A stretch of 64,000 nucleotides of DNA, taken from NCBI GenBank assembly GCA_040384325.1, contig JAZKJL010000001.1:186001-250000 (forward strand). Direction: 5' to 3'. The DNA is from JACMLX01 sp040384325. Lineage in GTDB: Bacteria > Gemmatimonadota > Gemmatimonadetes > Gemmatimonadales > Gemmatimonadaceae. The translations under genes were made by a program, and so were the position numbers. The notes below the pieces were generated by a model. It made no database searches, was not told the origin of the DNA, and saw only the letters and a list, made by a program, of their open reading frames with translations. Shown here piece after piece: positions 1-8,401 of the stretch (position 1 is its first letter; each line of letters begins with the position of its first letter).

Positions 1-951
1 CTGCGCCGATTGCTGGTCGCGACCTCGATGTTGCTCCCGGTGCCCACCCTCGGTGCGCAGGATGGTGGCAACACGCACCTGGTGGTGATTGCCGGCGTGA
101 GTGGTGAGCCGCGCATCGGCACCGAATGGCACGGCATGGCGATGGCACTCGCCACCGCCGCCACGCAGAAGTTCGGCATTCCGGCGGCGCGGGTGGTGGT
201 GCTGGAGCAGGACTCGACACGCGACGCGCCGCGGGTGCAGGGTCGGTCCAGCAAGGCGACGATCGAGCGGGTGCTGGGCGGCCTGGCGCGTTCACTCACC
301 GCGACCGACCGGCTGGTCGTCATCCTGATGGCACACGGCTCGGCACTGGGCACCGAGACGCGTGTGAACCTGCCCGGTCCGGACATGACACCGTCCGACT
401 TCGTGCGGCTGCTGGCTCCGGCCACGGCACCGACCATCGCGTTCATCCACACCGGCAGCGCGAGCGGCGAATTCGCGACCGAGCTCGCAGGACCGCGACG
501 GATCGTGATCACCGCCACCAAGAGTGCGAAGGAACAGAACGAGACCATCTTCCCGGGTCCGTTCGTGCGCGCGCTGACCACCGACACCGGTGACACCGAC
601 AAGGATGGGCGTGTGTCACTGCTCGAGGCGTTCACCTACGCGCAGGCGGAAGTGGAGCAGGTGTTCGCGAAGGGCAGCCTGCTGCCCACCGAACATCCAC
701 TGCTCGCGGATGGTGCCGAGGGCGGGCGCGCGCGCACCTTCTACCTCGCGGCAGCGGGTGGCTCGGGTGCACCGCTCTCCGCCGCCGCACAGCAGGCGCG
801 CGCCGAGGTGCAGGCGCGCATCGATGCGCTGCGGGCGCGGCGCAGCACGATGAGCGAAGATGTGTATCTCTCCGCGCTCGAACCGCTGATCGTGGAGCTG
901 GCCGAACGGACGCGCGCGCTCCGCAGCACGCCACCGGCGGCGAAACCATGA
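1..951 (+). CDS. Secreted caspase/C13-like protein without catalytic Cys (5' end cut by window)
   Basis: The frame is open to the first base and begins in a signal peptide (arginines, then a hydrophobic run ending T-L-G-A-Q), so the start codon lies at or before the window edge. The mature part has a caspase/legumain (clan CD) look: a beta strand ending 'VVILMAHGSA' supplies the His-Gly, and a later strand 'IAFIHTGSASGEF' sits where active enzymes have D-x-C-x-S-G. The cysteine is absent, so I infer a non-catalytic homologue. An acidic 'DTDKDGRVSLLEAF' stretch resembles a calcium-binding loop. The gene overlaps the next by ATGA (948-951), placing it at the head of the MoxR-type operon, exported to the periplasm. 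Family assignment is by motif only. Confidence 0.6.
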   Translation: MRRLLVATSMLLPVPTLGAQDGGNTHLVVIAGVSGEPRIGTEWHGMAMALATAATQKFGIPAARVVVLEQDSTRDAPRVQGRSSKATIERVLGGLARSLTATDRLVVILMAHGSALGTETRVNLPGPDMTPSDFVRLLAPATAPTIAFIHTGSASGEFATELAGPRRIVITATKSAKEQNETIFPGPFVRALTTDTGDTDKDGRVSLLEAFTYAQAEVEQVFAKGSLLPTEHPLLADGAEGGRARTFYLAAAGGSGAPLSAAAQQARAEVQARIDALRARRSTMSEDVYLSALEPLIVELAERTRALRSTPPAAKP

Positions 952-3593
952 CCCCGCGCATTCCGGTGACAGTGCACGGAATTCCTGCCGCGCTCGCCAT
1001 CGCGATTACGGTGACAGTGCACGTGTTTCCGGCGGTCGCCCTGGCACAAGGCGCGCGTCCAGTCGCCGCCAGCACTCCGGCGGCGCTCTACCAGCGCGGC
1101 TTGCACGACCAGGCCATCGCTGCCGCCGGCGCCGCGCCTGGAGGCGAGGCCAACAGCGCCAGCGATGCGATCGTACTGGTGCGTGCATTGACAGATGTGG
1201 GCCGCGCTGGTGATGCGGTGGCGCGCGGCGCGCGCTGGCGCACCAATCCGCTGGTGGCGCCGGCGCTCGCCGGTGCACACGAAGCGCTGGGGCAGCGCAG
1301 CGTGGCCGACGAGATGTGGCAGGTGGCGGCGCGCGGCCCGGACTCGCTGCGTGCACAGGTGGAGCGCCTCCGCCTGCAGCGCGATGGTGGTGAACAGGGT
1401 GCGGCGATGACACGACTCGCCACCTGGTTCACCACCGTCACCACGCGCAACGCGGCCCGTTCGGCGAGCGACTTCCACGCCGTGGCCATCGCCGCGCGCC
1501 TACTGGGCCGCACCGACCCGCAACGCTTCAAGGACGCGCTGCAGCTGTACGATCGCGCACTGGCGCTGGAACCCGCTCGGCACGATGCGCGCACCGAACT
1601 GGGCGAGATGTTCCTCGAGAAGTTCAACTTCGCCGACGCCCGCGCCACGCTGGAACAGGTGGTGTCAGCCAACCCACGGCATCCGCGGGCCCTGGCGGCG
1701 CTGGTGCGTCTCAACACCTTCGACGCTCGCGCCGGTGCTGCCGATCCGTTGCCGCGGCTGCTGGCCGTGAACCCGTCGAGCGCCGATGGGCATGCCCTCG
1801 CGGCGCGTCGCCTCATCGACGCCGAGCAGTATGACGCGGCGGTGACGGAAGCGCGTCGCGGATTGGTGACCGACAGCGGTGCGCCGGCACCATGGGTCGC
1901 GATCGCGGCCGCACGCTGGCTGGCGCGTGACTCGTCGGGTCATCGCGCGGCGCTGGAGATGGTGCACCGACGCCTGCCCGCCTCGGCGCTGGCCGAGGTG
2001 GAACTGGCGGAGGTGTCGGCGCGCAACCGTCTGTATGCGGATGCGGTGGCATTCGCGCGCCGTGGCGTGGCGCGTGATTCGCTCGACGCGCGTGCACTGG
2101 CGCTGCTCGGCATCAACGAGATGCGCATCGGGCATCCCGCGCCGGCGCGCGCGGCGCTCGATCGCGCGTTCGCCCTCGACCCGTACGATGTGTGGGTGAA
2201 GAACACGCTCGACCTGCTGGATGCCTACGCCACTGCACGCACCACCAGCACCGCACACTTCGACATCGTGGCCGAGGAGCGCGATGCAGACCTGCTGTCG
2301 CTGTACGCGGCGCCGCTGGCGGAGCAGGCGTGGGCGGCGCTCACGTCGCGATATGGCTTCGCGCCGTCGGAGAAGGTGCGCGTGGAGTACTTCCGCAGCC
2401 ACGCCGACTTCAGCGTGCGCGCGGTCGGCCTGGCGGGACTCGGTGCCCTCGGTGTGGCGTTCGGCAACGTGCTCGCGATCGATGCACCGCCAGCGCGTTC
2501 GCGCGGTGAGTTCAACTGGAACACGGTGCTGTGGCACGAGTTCGCCCACACCATCACTCTCGGCATGACCGACAACCGGGTGCCGCGCTGGGTGTCGGAG
2601 GGATTGTCGGTGCACGAGGAACGCCGGGCGCGGCCGGAATGGGGTGGCGGTGTGACCCCGATGCTGGTCGCCGCCTACGGCGCGGGTCGCCTGCAGCCCG
2701 TGAGTCGGCTCAACGACGGCTTCGTCCATCCGCGCTACGACCAGGAAGTGATCCTGTCGTACGCACTGTCGGCCTACGTGTTCGAGATGCTCGAGGAGCA
2801 GAAGGGGATCGCTGGGCTGCGGGCAATGCTGGCGGGGTATCGCGCCGGTGGTCGCACCCCGGACGTGATGCGACAGGTGTACGGCGTGGAGCCGGCGGTG
2901 CTCGACTCGACGTTCGATCGCTGGTTCCGCACCCGCTTCGCCCGCGAGTTCGCGTCGGTGCGTGCCGAGACACGCGGCGGGCCCGATGGTGCGTCGCAGG
3001 TGGAACTGGCCGGGCCGCTGCGCGATGCGCTGACGGCGGCGGCTGCGGCGGTCGAGCGCAAGCAGTGGCCGCAGGCGGTGCGTGCGGCACAATCGGCGGT
3101 GACCCTGTTCCCGGAGCACGCGGAGCGGGGCAGCGGCTATCACTTCCTGGTCGCGGCACACGGCGCGACTGGAGACACCACCGCCTTGATCGCAGCACTG
3201 ACCGCCATCACGTCGCGCAACGGTGACGCGGTGGACGAGAACCTCGCGCTGGCGCGCCTGCTCGAGGCGCGACGCGACACGGCGGCGGCGATCGCAGTGT
3301 TCACGCGGGCGGTGTCGGTGGATCCGTTCGACGCGGCGGTGCAGGCGCACCTCGCGGACCTGGCCTTCGGTGCGCGCGACTGGCCGGCGGCAGTGCGTGC
3401 GCGCCGCGCGGTGCTGGCACTGGGTCCGGCCGACCGTGCCAATGCGCTCTATCGTCTGGCACAGGCACTGGCCGCGGCCGGCGATCGCACTGCGGCGCGG
3501 CGCGAAGTGCTGCGCGCGCTCGATCTCGCACCCAACTTCGAGGCGGCGCAGGACCTGCTGCTCACCATCCGCTCACCCGGGACCGCACCATGA
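948..3593 (+). CDS. Secreted TPR protein with gluzincin-type metallopeptidase domain
   Basis: 881 residues. The N-terminus is a hydrophobic export signal ending near 'VALAQG'. TPR-like helical repeats fill roughly residues 45-430 and return at about 690-870. Between them lies a zinc peptidase domain of the peptidase-MA type: H-E-F-A-H at 530-534, followed by 'WVSEGLSVHEE' with the probable third ligand Glu551. All expected metal ligands are present, so activity is plausible; the substrate is unknown. The start is fixed by the 4-base overlap with the preceding gene, and the stop overlaps the next gene by ATGA. Oddity: the signal peptide is encoded by two copies of a 15-base repeat (964-978 and 1009-1023) that also occurs near 43.7 kb. 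Confidence 0.8.
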   Translation: MTPRIPVTVHGIPAALAIAITVTVHVFPAVALAQGARPVAASTPAALYQRGLHDQAIAAAGAAPGGEANSASDAIVLVRALTDVGRAGDAVARGARWRTNPLVAPALAGAHEALGQRSVADEMWQVAARGPDSLRAQVERLRLQRDGGEQGAAMTRLATWFTTVTTRNAARSASDFHAVAIAARLLGRTDPQRFKDALQLYDRALALEPARHDARTELGEMFLEKFNFADARATLEQVVSANPRHPRALAALVRLNTFDARAGAADPLPRLLAVNPSSADGHALAARRLIDAEQYDAAVTEARRGLVTDSGAPAPWVAIAAARWLARDSSGHRAALEMVHRRLPASALAEVELAEVSARNRLYADAVAFARRGVARDSLDARALALLGINEMRIGHPAPARAALDRAFALDPYDVWVKNTLDLLDAYATARTTSTAHFDIVAEERDADLLSLYAAPLAEQAWAALTSRYGFAPSEKVRVEYFRSHADFSVRAVGLAGLGALGVAFGNVLAIDAPPARSRGEFNWNTVLWHEFAHTITLGMTDNRVPRWVSEGLSVHEERRARPEWGGGVTPMLVAAYGAGRLQPVSRLNDGFVHPRYDQEVILSYALSAYVFEMLEEQKGIAGLRAMLAGYRAGGRTPDVMRQVYGVEPAVLDSTFDRWFRTRFAREFASVRAETRGGPDGASQVELAGPLRDALTAAAAAVERKQWPQAVRAAQSAVTLFPEHAERGSGYHFLVAAHGATGDTTALIAALTAITSRNGDAVDENLALARLLEARRDTAAAIAVFTRAVSVDPFDAAVQAHLADLAFGARDWPAAVRARRAVLALGPADRANALYRLAQALAAAGDRTAARREVLRALDLAPNFEAAQDLLLTIRSPGTAP
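964..1023. repeat. Two direct copies of the CGGTGACAGTGCACG repeat inside a coding start
   Basis: Copies at 964-978 and 1009-1023, start-to-start 45 bases, in the same reading frame, encoding V-T-V-H twice within the signal peptide of the TPR-metallopeptidase. The first copy is flanked by ATTCC / GGAAT. The same core occurs as an inverted pair near 43.7 kb. Confidence 0.85.
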
Positions 3594-4339
3594 CCTCACG
3601 CACCCGCTGGTGGCTGCTGGCCCTGCTGTCGCTGCCGCTGCTGGCCTTGCCGGCGCAGCGCTTCCGTCGCGGCTCGCCGGGCGAGAACCCGAAGCCGAAC
3701 GTGCGCTACGACGGGCGGTTCACGTTCCTGCGCGTGAAGTTCGAGCCGCTGGGCGGCGGTCGTGACCTGAAGTGGGATCACGACTACCCCACGTCGGAGA
3801 CGCACTTCATGAAGATCCTCGATGAGGTGTCGACGATGAAGCCGCGCCTCGAGGGCACCAACATCCTGTCGTTCGCCGACAAGGCACTGTTCGAGTATCC
3901 GGTGGCGTACGTGTCGGAGCCCGGGTTCTGGACCATGACACCCGAGGAACTGGCGGGCGTGCAGGCGTACGTGCTCAAGGGCGGCTTCCTGATCTTCGAC
4001 GACTTCGCCGGCCGCCACTGGCTGAACTTCGAGGAGAAGTGGCGCACCGCCTTCCCCACGCTGGTGCCGGTGAAGCTCGACACCTCGCACCCGATCTTCG
4101 ACTCGTTCTTCCGCATCGAGAAGCTGGAGATGTCGCACCCGAACTTCGGTGTGCAGTCGGAATTCTGGGGCGCGTACGAGGACAACGATCCCACCAAGCG
4201 GCTGGTCATGATTGCCAACTTCAACAACGACATCGGCGACTACATGGAGTTCTCCGACCAGGGCCTGCTCCCGATCTCGCTCACCAACGAGGCCTACAAG
4301 CTCGCGGTGAATTACGTCGTCTACGCTCTCACGCACTGA
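3590..4339 (+). CDS. DUF4159 domain-containing protein
   Basis: 249 residues with an N-terminal signal sequence (arginine, then a leucine-rich core ending 'LLALPAQ'). The body matches the DUF4159 pattern: 'NVRYDGRFTFLRVKF', 'DYPTSETHFMKIL', 'YPVAYVSEPGFWTMT', 'GGFLIFDDF' and 'HPIFDSFF'. In this family the fold resembles class I glutamine amidotransferases, and the genes sit beside MoxR, DUF58 and BatA genes; the biochemical role is unknown. ATGA overlap with the upstream gene and only 7 bases to the MoxR gene indicate one transcript. Predicted to act in the periplasm. Confidence 0.85.
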   Translation: MTSRTRWWLLALLSLPLLALPAQRFRRGSPGENPKPNVRYDGRFTFLRVKFEPLGGGRDLKWDHDYPTSETHFMKILDEVSTMKPRLEGTNILSFADKALFEYPVAYVSEPGFWTMTPEELAGVQAYVLKGGFLIFDDFAGRHWLNFEEKWRTAFPTLVPVKLDTSHPIFDSFFRIEKLEMSHPNFGVQSEFWGAYEDNDPTKRLVMIANFNNDIGDYMEFSDQGLLPISLTNEAYKLAVNYVVYALTH

Positions 4340-4346
4340 TCCACAC

Positions 4347-5384
4347 ATGTCCTCTGACCGCACCATCACTCCGCCGACGGGCGGGGACGACATCGCGCTC
4401 GCCGATCGCCTGCGCGACGGCCGCACCGCCATCATGGCCGAGCTGCGCAAGCTGATCGTGGGCCAGGAGGCGGTGATCGAACAGGCGCTGATCGCCCTGT
4501 TCGCCGGTGGCAACTGCCTCATCGTGGGCGTGCCCGGGCTGGCCAAGACGTTGCTGGTGCACACCATGGCCCAGGTGCTGGACCTCAAGTTCGCGCGCGT
4601 GCAGTTCACGCCCGACCTGATGCCGAGCGACATCACTGGCACCGACATCATCCAGGAGGACCCGGAGACGGGACGCCGCCGGATGGCCTTCGTGCCTGGC
4701 CCGCTGTTCACCAACATCCTCCTCGCCGACGAAGTCAATCGCACGCCACCGAAGACGCAGGCCGCGCTGCTGGAGGCGATGCAGGAGCGACGGGTGACGG
4801 TGCAGGGGCGCACCTATCCGCTCGACGCGCCGTTCTTCGTCTTCGCCACCCAGAACCCGATCGAGCTCGAAGGCACCTACCCGCTGCCCGAGGCGCAGCT
4901 GGATCGCTTCATGTTCCAGGTGGTGGTGGGGTACCTGACCGAGAACGAGGAGCTGCAGGTGGTGCAGCAGACAACCGCCATGCAGAAGCACGAGTTCACG
5001 CGGGTGATGACGGCGGCCGAGATCGTGGCCTATCAGCAATTGGTGCGCCGAGTGCCGGTGGCCGATGCGGTGGCGCGGTACGCCGTACACCTGGTGCGCG
5101 CCACACGACCCGACTCGCCGCTGGCCCCGCCGCAGGTGAAGGAGTGGGTGAGCTACGGCGCGTCGGTGCGTGCGGCGCAGTATCTGGTGCTGGGCGGCAA
5201 GGCGCGAGCGCTGATGCACGGCCGCTATCACGTCAGCCTCGAGGACATCGCCGCGCTGGCGGCGCCGGTGTTGCGTCATCGCGTGCTGCTCAACTTCCAC
5301 GCGCAGGCGGAGAAGGTCACCACCGACAAGCTGGTCGAGGTGCTGCTGGCATCGGTGCCACGGCCCACGGCGGGATTGACCTGA
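4347..5384 (+). CDS. MoxR-family AAA+ ATPase
   Basis: 345 residues, normal for the family. Walker A is the MoxR variant 'GVPGLAKTLL', Walker B 'LLADEVNRTPPKTQAALLEAM', followed by 'FVFATQNPIELEGTYPLPEAQLDRFMF' (sensor 1 region) and a C-terminal lid domain. MoxR proteins are cytoplasmic AAA+ chaperones believed to activate or assemble partners through VWA-domain proteins; the adjacent DUF58 and BatA-like genes are the usual partners. The start ATG lies 7 bases after the DUF4159 stop. Confidence 0.95.
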   Translation: MSSDRTITPPTGGDDIALADRLRDGRTAIMAELRKLIVGQEAVIEQALIALFAGGNCLIVGVPGLAKTLLVHTMAQVLDLKFARVQFTPDLMPSDITGTDIIQEDPETGRRRMAFVPGPLFTNILLADEVNRTPPKTQAALLEAMQERRVTVQGRTYPLDAPFFVFATQNPIELEGTYPLPEAQLDRFMFQVVVGYLTENEELQVVQQTTAMQKHEFTRVMTAAEIVAYQQLVRRVPVADAVARYAVHLVRATRPDSPLAPPQVKEWVSYGASVRAAQYLVLGGKARALMHGRYHVSLEDIAALAAPVLRHRVLLNFHAQAEKVTTDKLVEVLLASVPRPTAGLT

Positions 5385-5424
5385 TGCGGACCGCCCGGTG
5401 CCCGGCGTGACCGAACGCCTCTCC

Positions 5425-6300
5425 ATGGACCCCGCCACACTCTCGCGCATCGGCAATCTCGAGCTGGTGGCGCGCTGGGTGGTGGAAGGGTTCATCGCCG
5501 GCCTGCACCGGTCGCCTCACCTCGGTGTCTCCACCGACTTCGCCGAGCACCGGCCGTATGCGCCGGGTGACGACATCCGGCACGTGGACTGGCGTGTCTA
5601 CGCGCGCACCGAGCGCACGTATCTCAAGACGTACGAAGCCGAGACCAACTCGAACTTCACCGTGCTGCTGGACGTGTCGGCGTCGATGGGCTTCGCGCAT
5701 GGCGGAATCAGCAAGCTGGCCTACGCCAAGCTGCTGGCTGCCACGCTGGCGTGGTTCTCGCGCCGGCAGCGTGATCGCGTGGGCCTGGTGACCTTCGCAG
5801 ACGACGTGCGTGAGATCGTGCCACCGGCTGCGAAGCACCTCCCGAACATCCTGCACGCACTGGAGCGTGCGACGGCCGGTGGCGGCGGGTCGCTGCGGCT
5901 GCCGCTGGCGAAGGTGGCGCAGCTGCAGCCTCGGCGCGGCATCTTCGTGCTGATCTCCGACCTCTACGAGCCGGCGGCCGACGTCTCGCGCGCGCTGGCG
6001 CCGCTGACGGGCGCGGGCCACGACGTGATCGTGATCCAGCTGCTGGACGCGGCCGAGCGTTCGTTTCCGTTCGAGGATGCGAGCACCTTCCGTGACCTCG
6101 AGAGCGGCGCACGATTGCCGGTGAGTCCGGGCAAGGTGCGCGAGCGATACATCGCCGCGATGGACGCGCACGTGGCGACGATGCGCGCCAGGCTCGGTGG
6201 TGCGCGCGTGGACTACACGCTGGTGGACACCTCGCAGCCACTCGATCGCGTGTTGTTCGACTACCTGCTGCGGCGCGAGTTCCTGCGCACCGCCGTCTGA
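5425..6300 (+). CDS. DUF58 domain-containing protein (MoxR partner)
   Basis: 291 residues from the ATG at 5425, chosen because family homology starts right there (M-D-P-A-T-L). In-frame GTG codons at 5398 and 5407 would add a few residues. Recognisable DUF58 core: 'RPYAPGDDIRHVDWRVYART' followed by a VWA-like 'VLLDVSASMGF', a metal-ion-dependent adhesion site of D-x-S-A-S type. No signal peptide or membrane segment, so cytosolic. It follows moxR by 40 bases and overlaps the next start (TGATG at 6298-6302), so translation is coupled. Probably bridges the MoxR ATPase and the membrane VWA protein downstream. Confidence 0.93.
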   Translation: MDPATLSRIGNLELVARWVVEGFIAGLHRSPHLGVSTDFAEHRPYAPGDDIRHVDWRVYARTERTYLKTYEAETNSNFTVLLDVSASMGFAHGGISKLAYAKLLAATLAWFSRRQRDRVGLVTFADDVREIVPPAAKHLPNILHALERATAGGGGSLRLPLAKVAQLQPRRGIFVLISDLYEPAADVSRALAPLTGAGHDVIVIQLLDAAERSFPFEDASTFRDLESGARLPVSPGKVRERYIAAMDAHVATMRARLGGARVDYTLVDTSQPLDRVLFDYLLRREFLRTAV

Positions 6301-8357
6301 TGCCACTGCTCGCGCCACTCTTCCTGCTCGGCCTGGCCGCAATCGCGGTGCCGTTACTGGTGCACCTCGTGCAGCGCGAGAAGCGTGACCCGATCGCCTT
6401 TCCGTCGCTGATGTTCCTCGAGCGCACCAAGGCACCGTTCACCGCCCGTCGGCACCTGCGCGATCCGCTGCTGTTCCTGCTCCGTGCGCTGGCCGTGCTG
6501 CTGCTGGTGCTGGCATTCGCGCGGCCGGTATTCGGTCGGCGCGCGCAGGCGGGTGGGCTGGATCAGCGACGCCGCGAACTGGTGGTGCTGGTCGATCGCT
6601 CGTTCTCGATGCGTATCGGTGATCGCTGGGCACGTGCACGCGCCGTCACTGACAGTGTCATCGCCAGCCTCGCCCCGGGCGATCGATTGACGCTGGTGGC
6701 CTTCGATCGCCGTGCGCAGGCGCTCACGCCATCCACCGGCGATGCGGCACAGCTTCGCGCGGCCCTGGCCACGCTGGCCCCCACCGACGAGTCGACCCGT
6801 CTCGCCCCTGCGGTGGCGGTCGCGCAGCAGCGGCTCGCCGCCAGCGATGCACCGCGCAAGGTGCTGGTGGTGGTCTCGGATTTTCAGCGCAGTGCATGGG
6901 ACCTGACCGACGACGCCCGACTGGCACCGGGCACCACCGTGACCCCGATCGACGTCGCCTCGCCGGCACCGCTCGCGGACCGCAGCGTGCGCTCCGTGGA
7001 CGTGCGCCCGGAGCGTGGCGAGGGTCCGTCGCAGGTGACCGTCACCGCCCGGCTGGCGAACAGCGGTGCCGCGACACGCGGAGTCGTGGTGCGATTGGAG
7101 GTGGGTGGGCGGGTGCTCGAGGAGCGCAGCGTGGACCTGCCGCGCGACGGCGGCACGTCGGTGACCTTCGCCGCGGTGCCGATGCCACCGGAACCGGTGG
7201 CGGCGCGAGTCGTGCTCGCCGCCGACGCGCTGACGGGTGATGACGCATTCCACTTCCTCCTGCAGCAACCGCCGGAGTTGCGCGTGCTGGTGATCGAGGG
7301 ACGCGGTGGTCCCTTTCTCTCGCGCGCGCTGGCGATCGGTGATGCGCCGCGCTTCGACGTGGTGGCACGGTCGCCGTCGCGCGCCACGGCCACCGACCTC
7401 TCGGGTCGTGCGCTGGTCGTGCTTGCCGACGGCGCCTTTCCAACCACCATCGGTGCCGCACAGTTGGTGCGCTTCGTGGAGCAGGGCGGCGGCTTGATCA
7501 CGGCGCTGGGGGAACCGTCCACTGCGCGCGGTTGGCCGGCTGCGGCCGATGCGCTGGTTCCCGGCGCGATCCAGGCCGCCACCGATCGCCTCGATTCGCG
7601 CGGAGCGGTGCTCGGGGCGCTCGACCAGCGGCACCCGGCGCTGGCGCTGCTGTCTGGCGCGCGCGCCGGTGACCTCACTGCAGCGCGCTTCGATCGGTAT
7701 CGCGCCATTGATACCACGGCCGGCGTGCTGGCGCGGTTCGATGACGGCGTGCCGGCGTTGACCGAACATGCGGTGGGACGCGGACGCGTGCTGACCTTCG
7801 CCTCGTCGCTCGACGGCACGTGGAACGACCTGCCGCGGCAACCGGCCTTCCTGCCGCTGGTGCAGCAACTCGCGCGCTATGCGGCCAGCTGGCGCGACAC
7901 GCCGCGATCGCTGGAGATCGGCGCCAGTGTGCGTCCCACCGATCTCGCTGGATCCAGTGCCGAGTCCGTGACGCGCTGGAGCGCGACCGCACCCTCAGGC
8001 GCACGCAGCAGCGTGGGTGGCGACGATGCGCCGTCGGCGCTGGAACTCACCGAAGCCGGAGTGCATCAGCTGCGGCCGGGGGGATCGCCGGGGGCACGTC
8101 CACTGCTGGTGGCGGCCAACATCGCGCCCGCCGAACTCGACTTCGCCTCCTTCGACGTGTTGCGATTGACCACTGCGCTCACCGCCGCACCCGGCGCGCC
8201 AGGCACCAATGCAGCCGTTGCCGCCGATGAGACCGCAGCCGATCGTGAGGCACGGCAGTCCGCCTGGTGGTACCTGCTCCTCGCCGCAGTACTGCTCCTC
8301 ATGGCCGAGAGCATCGTCGCCCGTCGCACCGTCTCCACCGCGCGGGTTCTGGAGTAG
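6300..8357 (+). CDS. BatA-like membrane protein with VWA domain
   Basis: 685 residues. The N-terminal ~80 residues are the BatA N-terminal domain: a first membrane helix, 'QREKRDPIAFPSLMFLE', and a second helix 'LLFLLRALAVLLLVLAFARPVF'. A VWA domain follows ('LVVLVDRSFSMRIGDRW', D-x-S-x-S metal site, residues ~97-280), then extracytoplasmic beta-rich domains with a glutamine-amidotransferase-like section (~330-560), and a C-terminal membrane helix near 'WWYLLLAAVLLLMAESI'. Known for this family: it anchors MoxR-dependent VWA complexes in the inner membrane. Translation is coupled to the DUF58 gene. Confidence 0.9.
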   Translation: MPLLAPLFLLGLAAIAVPLLVHLVQREKRDPIAFPSLMFLERTKAPFTARRHLRDPLLFLLRALAVLLLVLAFARPVFGRRAQAGGLDQRRRELVVLVDRSFSMRIGDRWARARAVTDSVIASLAPGDRLTLVAFDRRAQALTPSTGDAAQLRAALATLAPTDESTRLAPAVAVAQQRLAASDAPRKVLVVVSDFQRSAWDLTDDARLAPGTTVTPIDVASPAPLADRSVRSVDVRPERGEGPSQVTVTARLANSGAATRGVVVRLEVGGRVLEERSVDLPRDGGTSVTFAAVPMPPEPVAARVVLAADALTGDDAFHFLLQQPPELRVLVIEGRGGPFLSRALAIGDAPRFDVVARSPSRATATDLSGRALVVLADGAFPTTIGAAQLVRFVEQGGGLITALGEPSTARGWPAAADALVPGAIQAATDRLDSRGAVLGALDQRHPALALLSGARAGDLTAARFDRYRAIDTTAGVLARFDDGVPALTEHAVGRGRVLTFASSLDGTWNDLPRQPAFLPLVQQLARYAASWRDTPRSLEIGASVRPTDLAGSSAESVTRWSATAPSGARSSVGGDDAPSALELTEAGVHQLRPGGSPGARPLLVAANIAPAELDFASFDVLRLTTALTAAPGAPGTNAAVAADETAADREARQSAWWYLLLAAVLLLMAESIVARRTVSTARVLE

Positions 8358-8401
8358 GATATGACATCGCCCTGCACGCACGCACACCGGATGGGCTGCC
8401 C

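Noticed and set aside
1665..3350. A 561-codon minus-strand open frame
   Set aside because: Antisense shadow of the TPR-metallopeptidase gene, His/Arg-rich without recognisable motifs.
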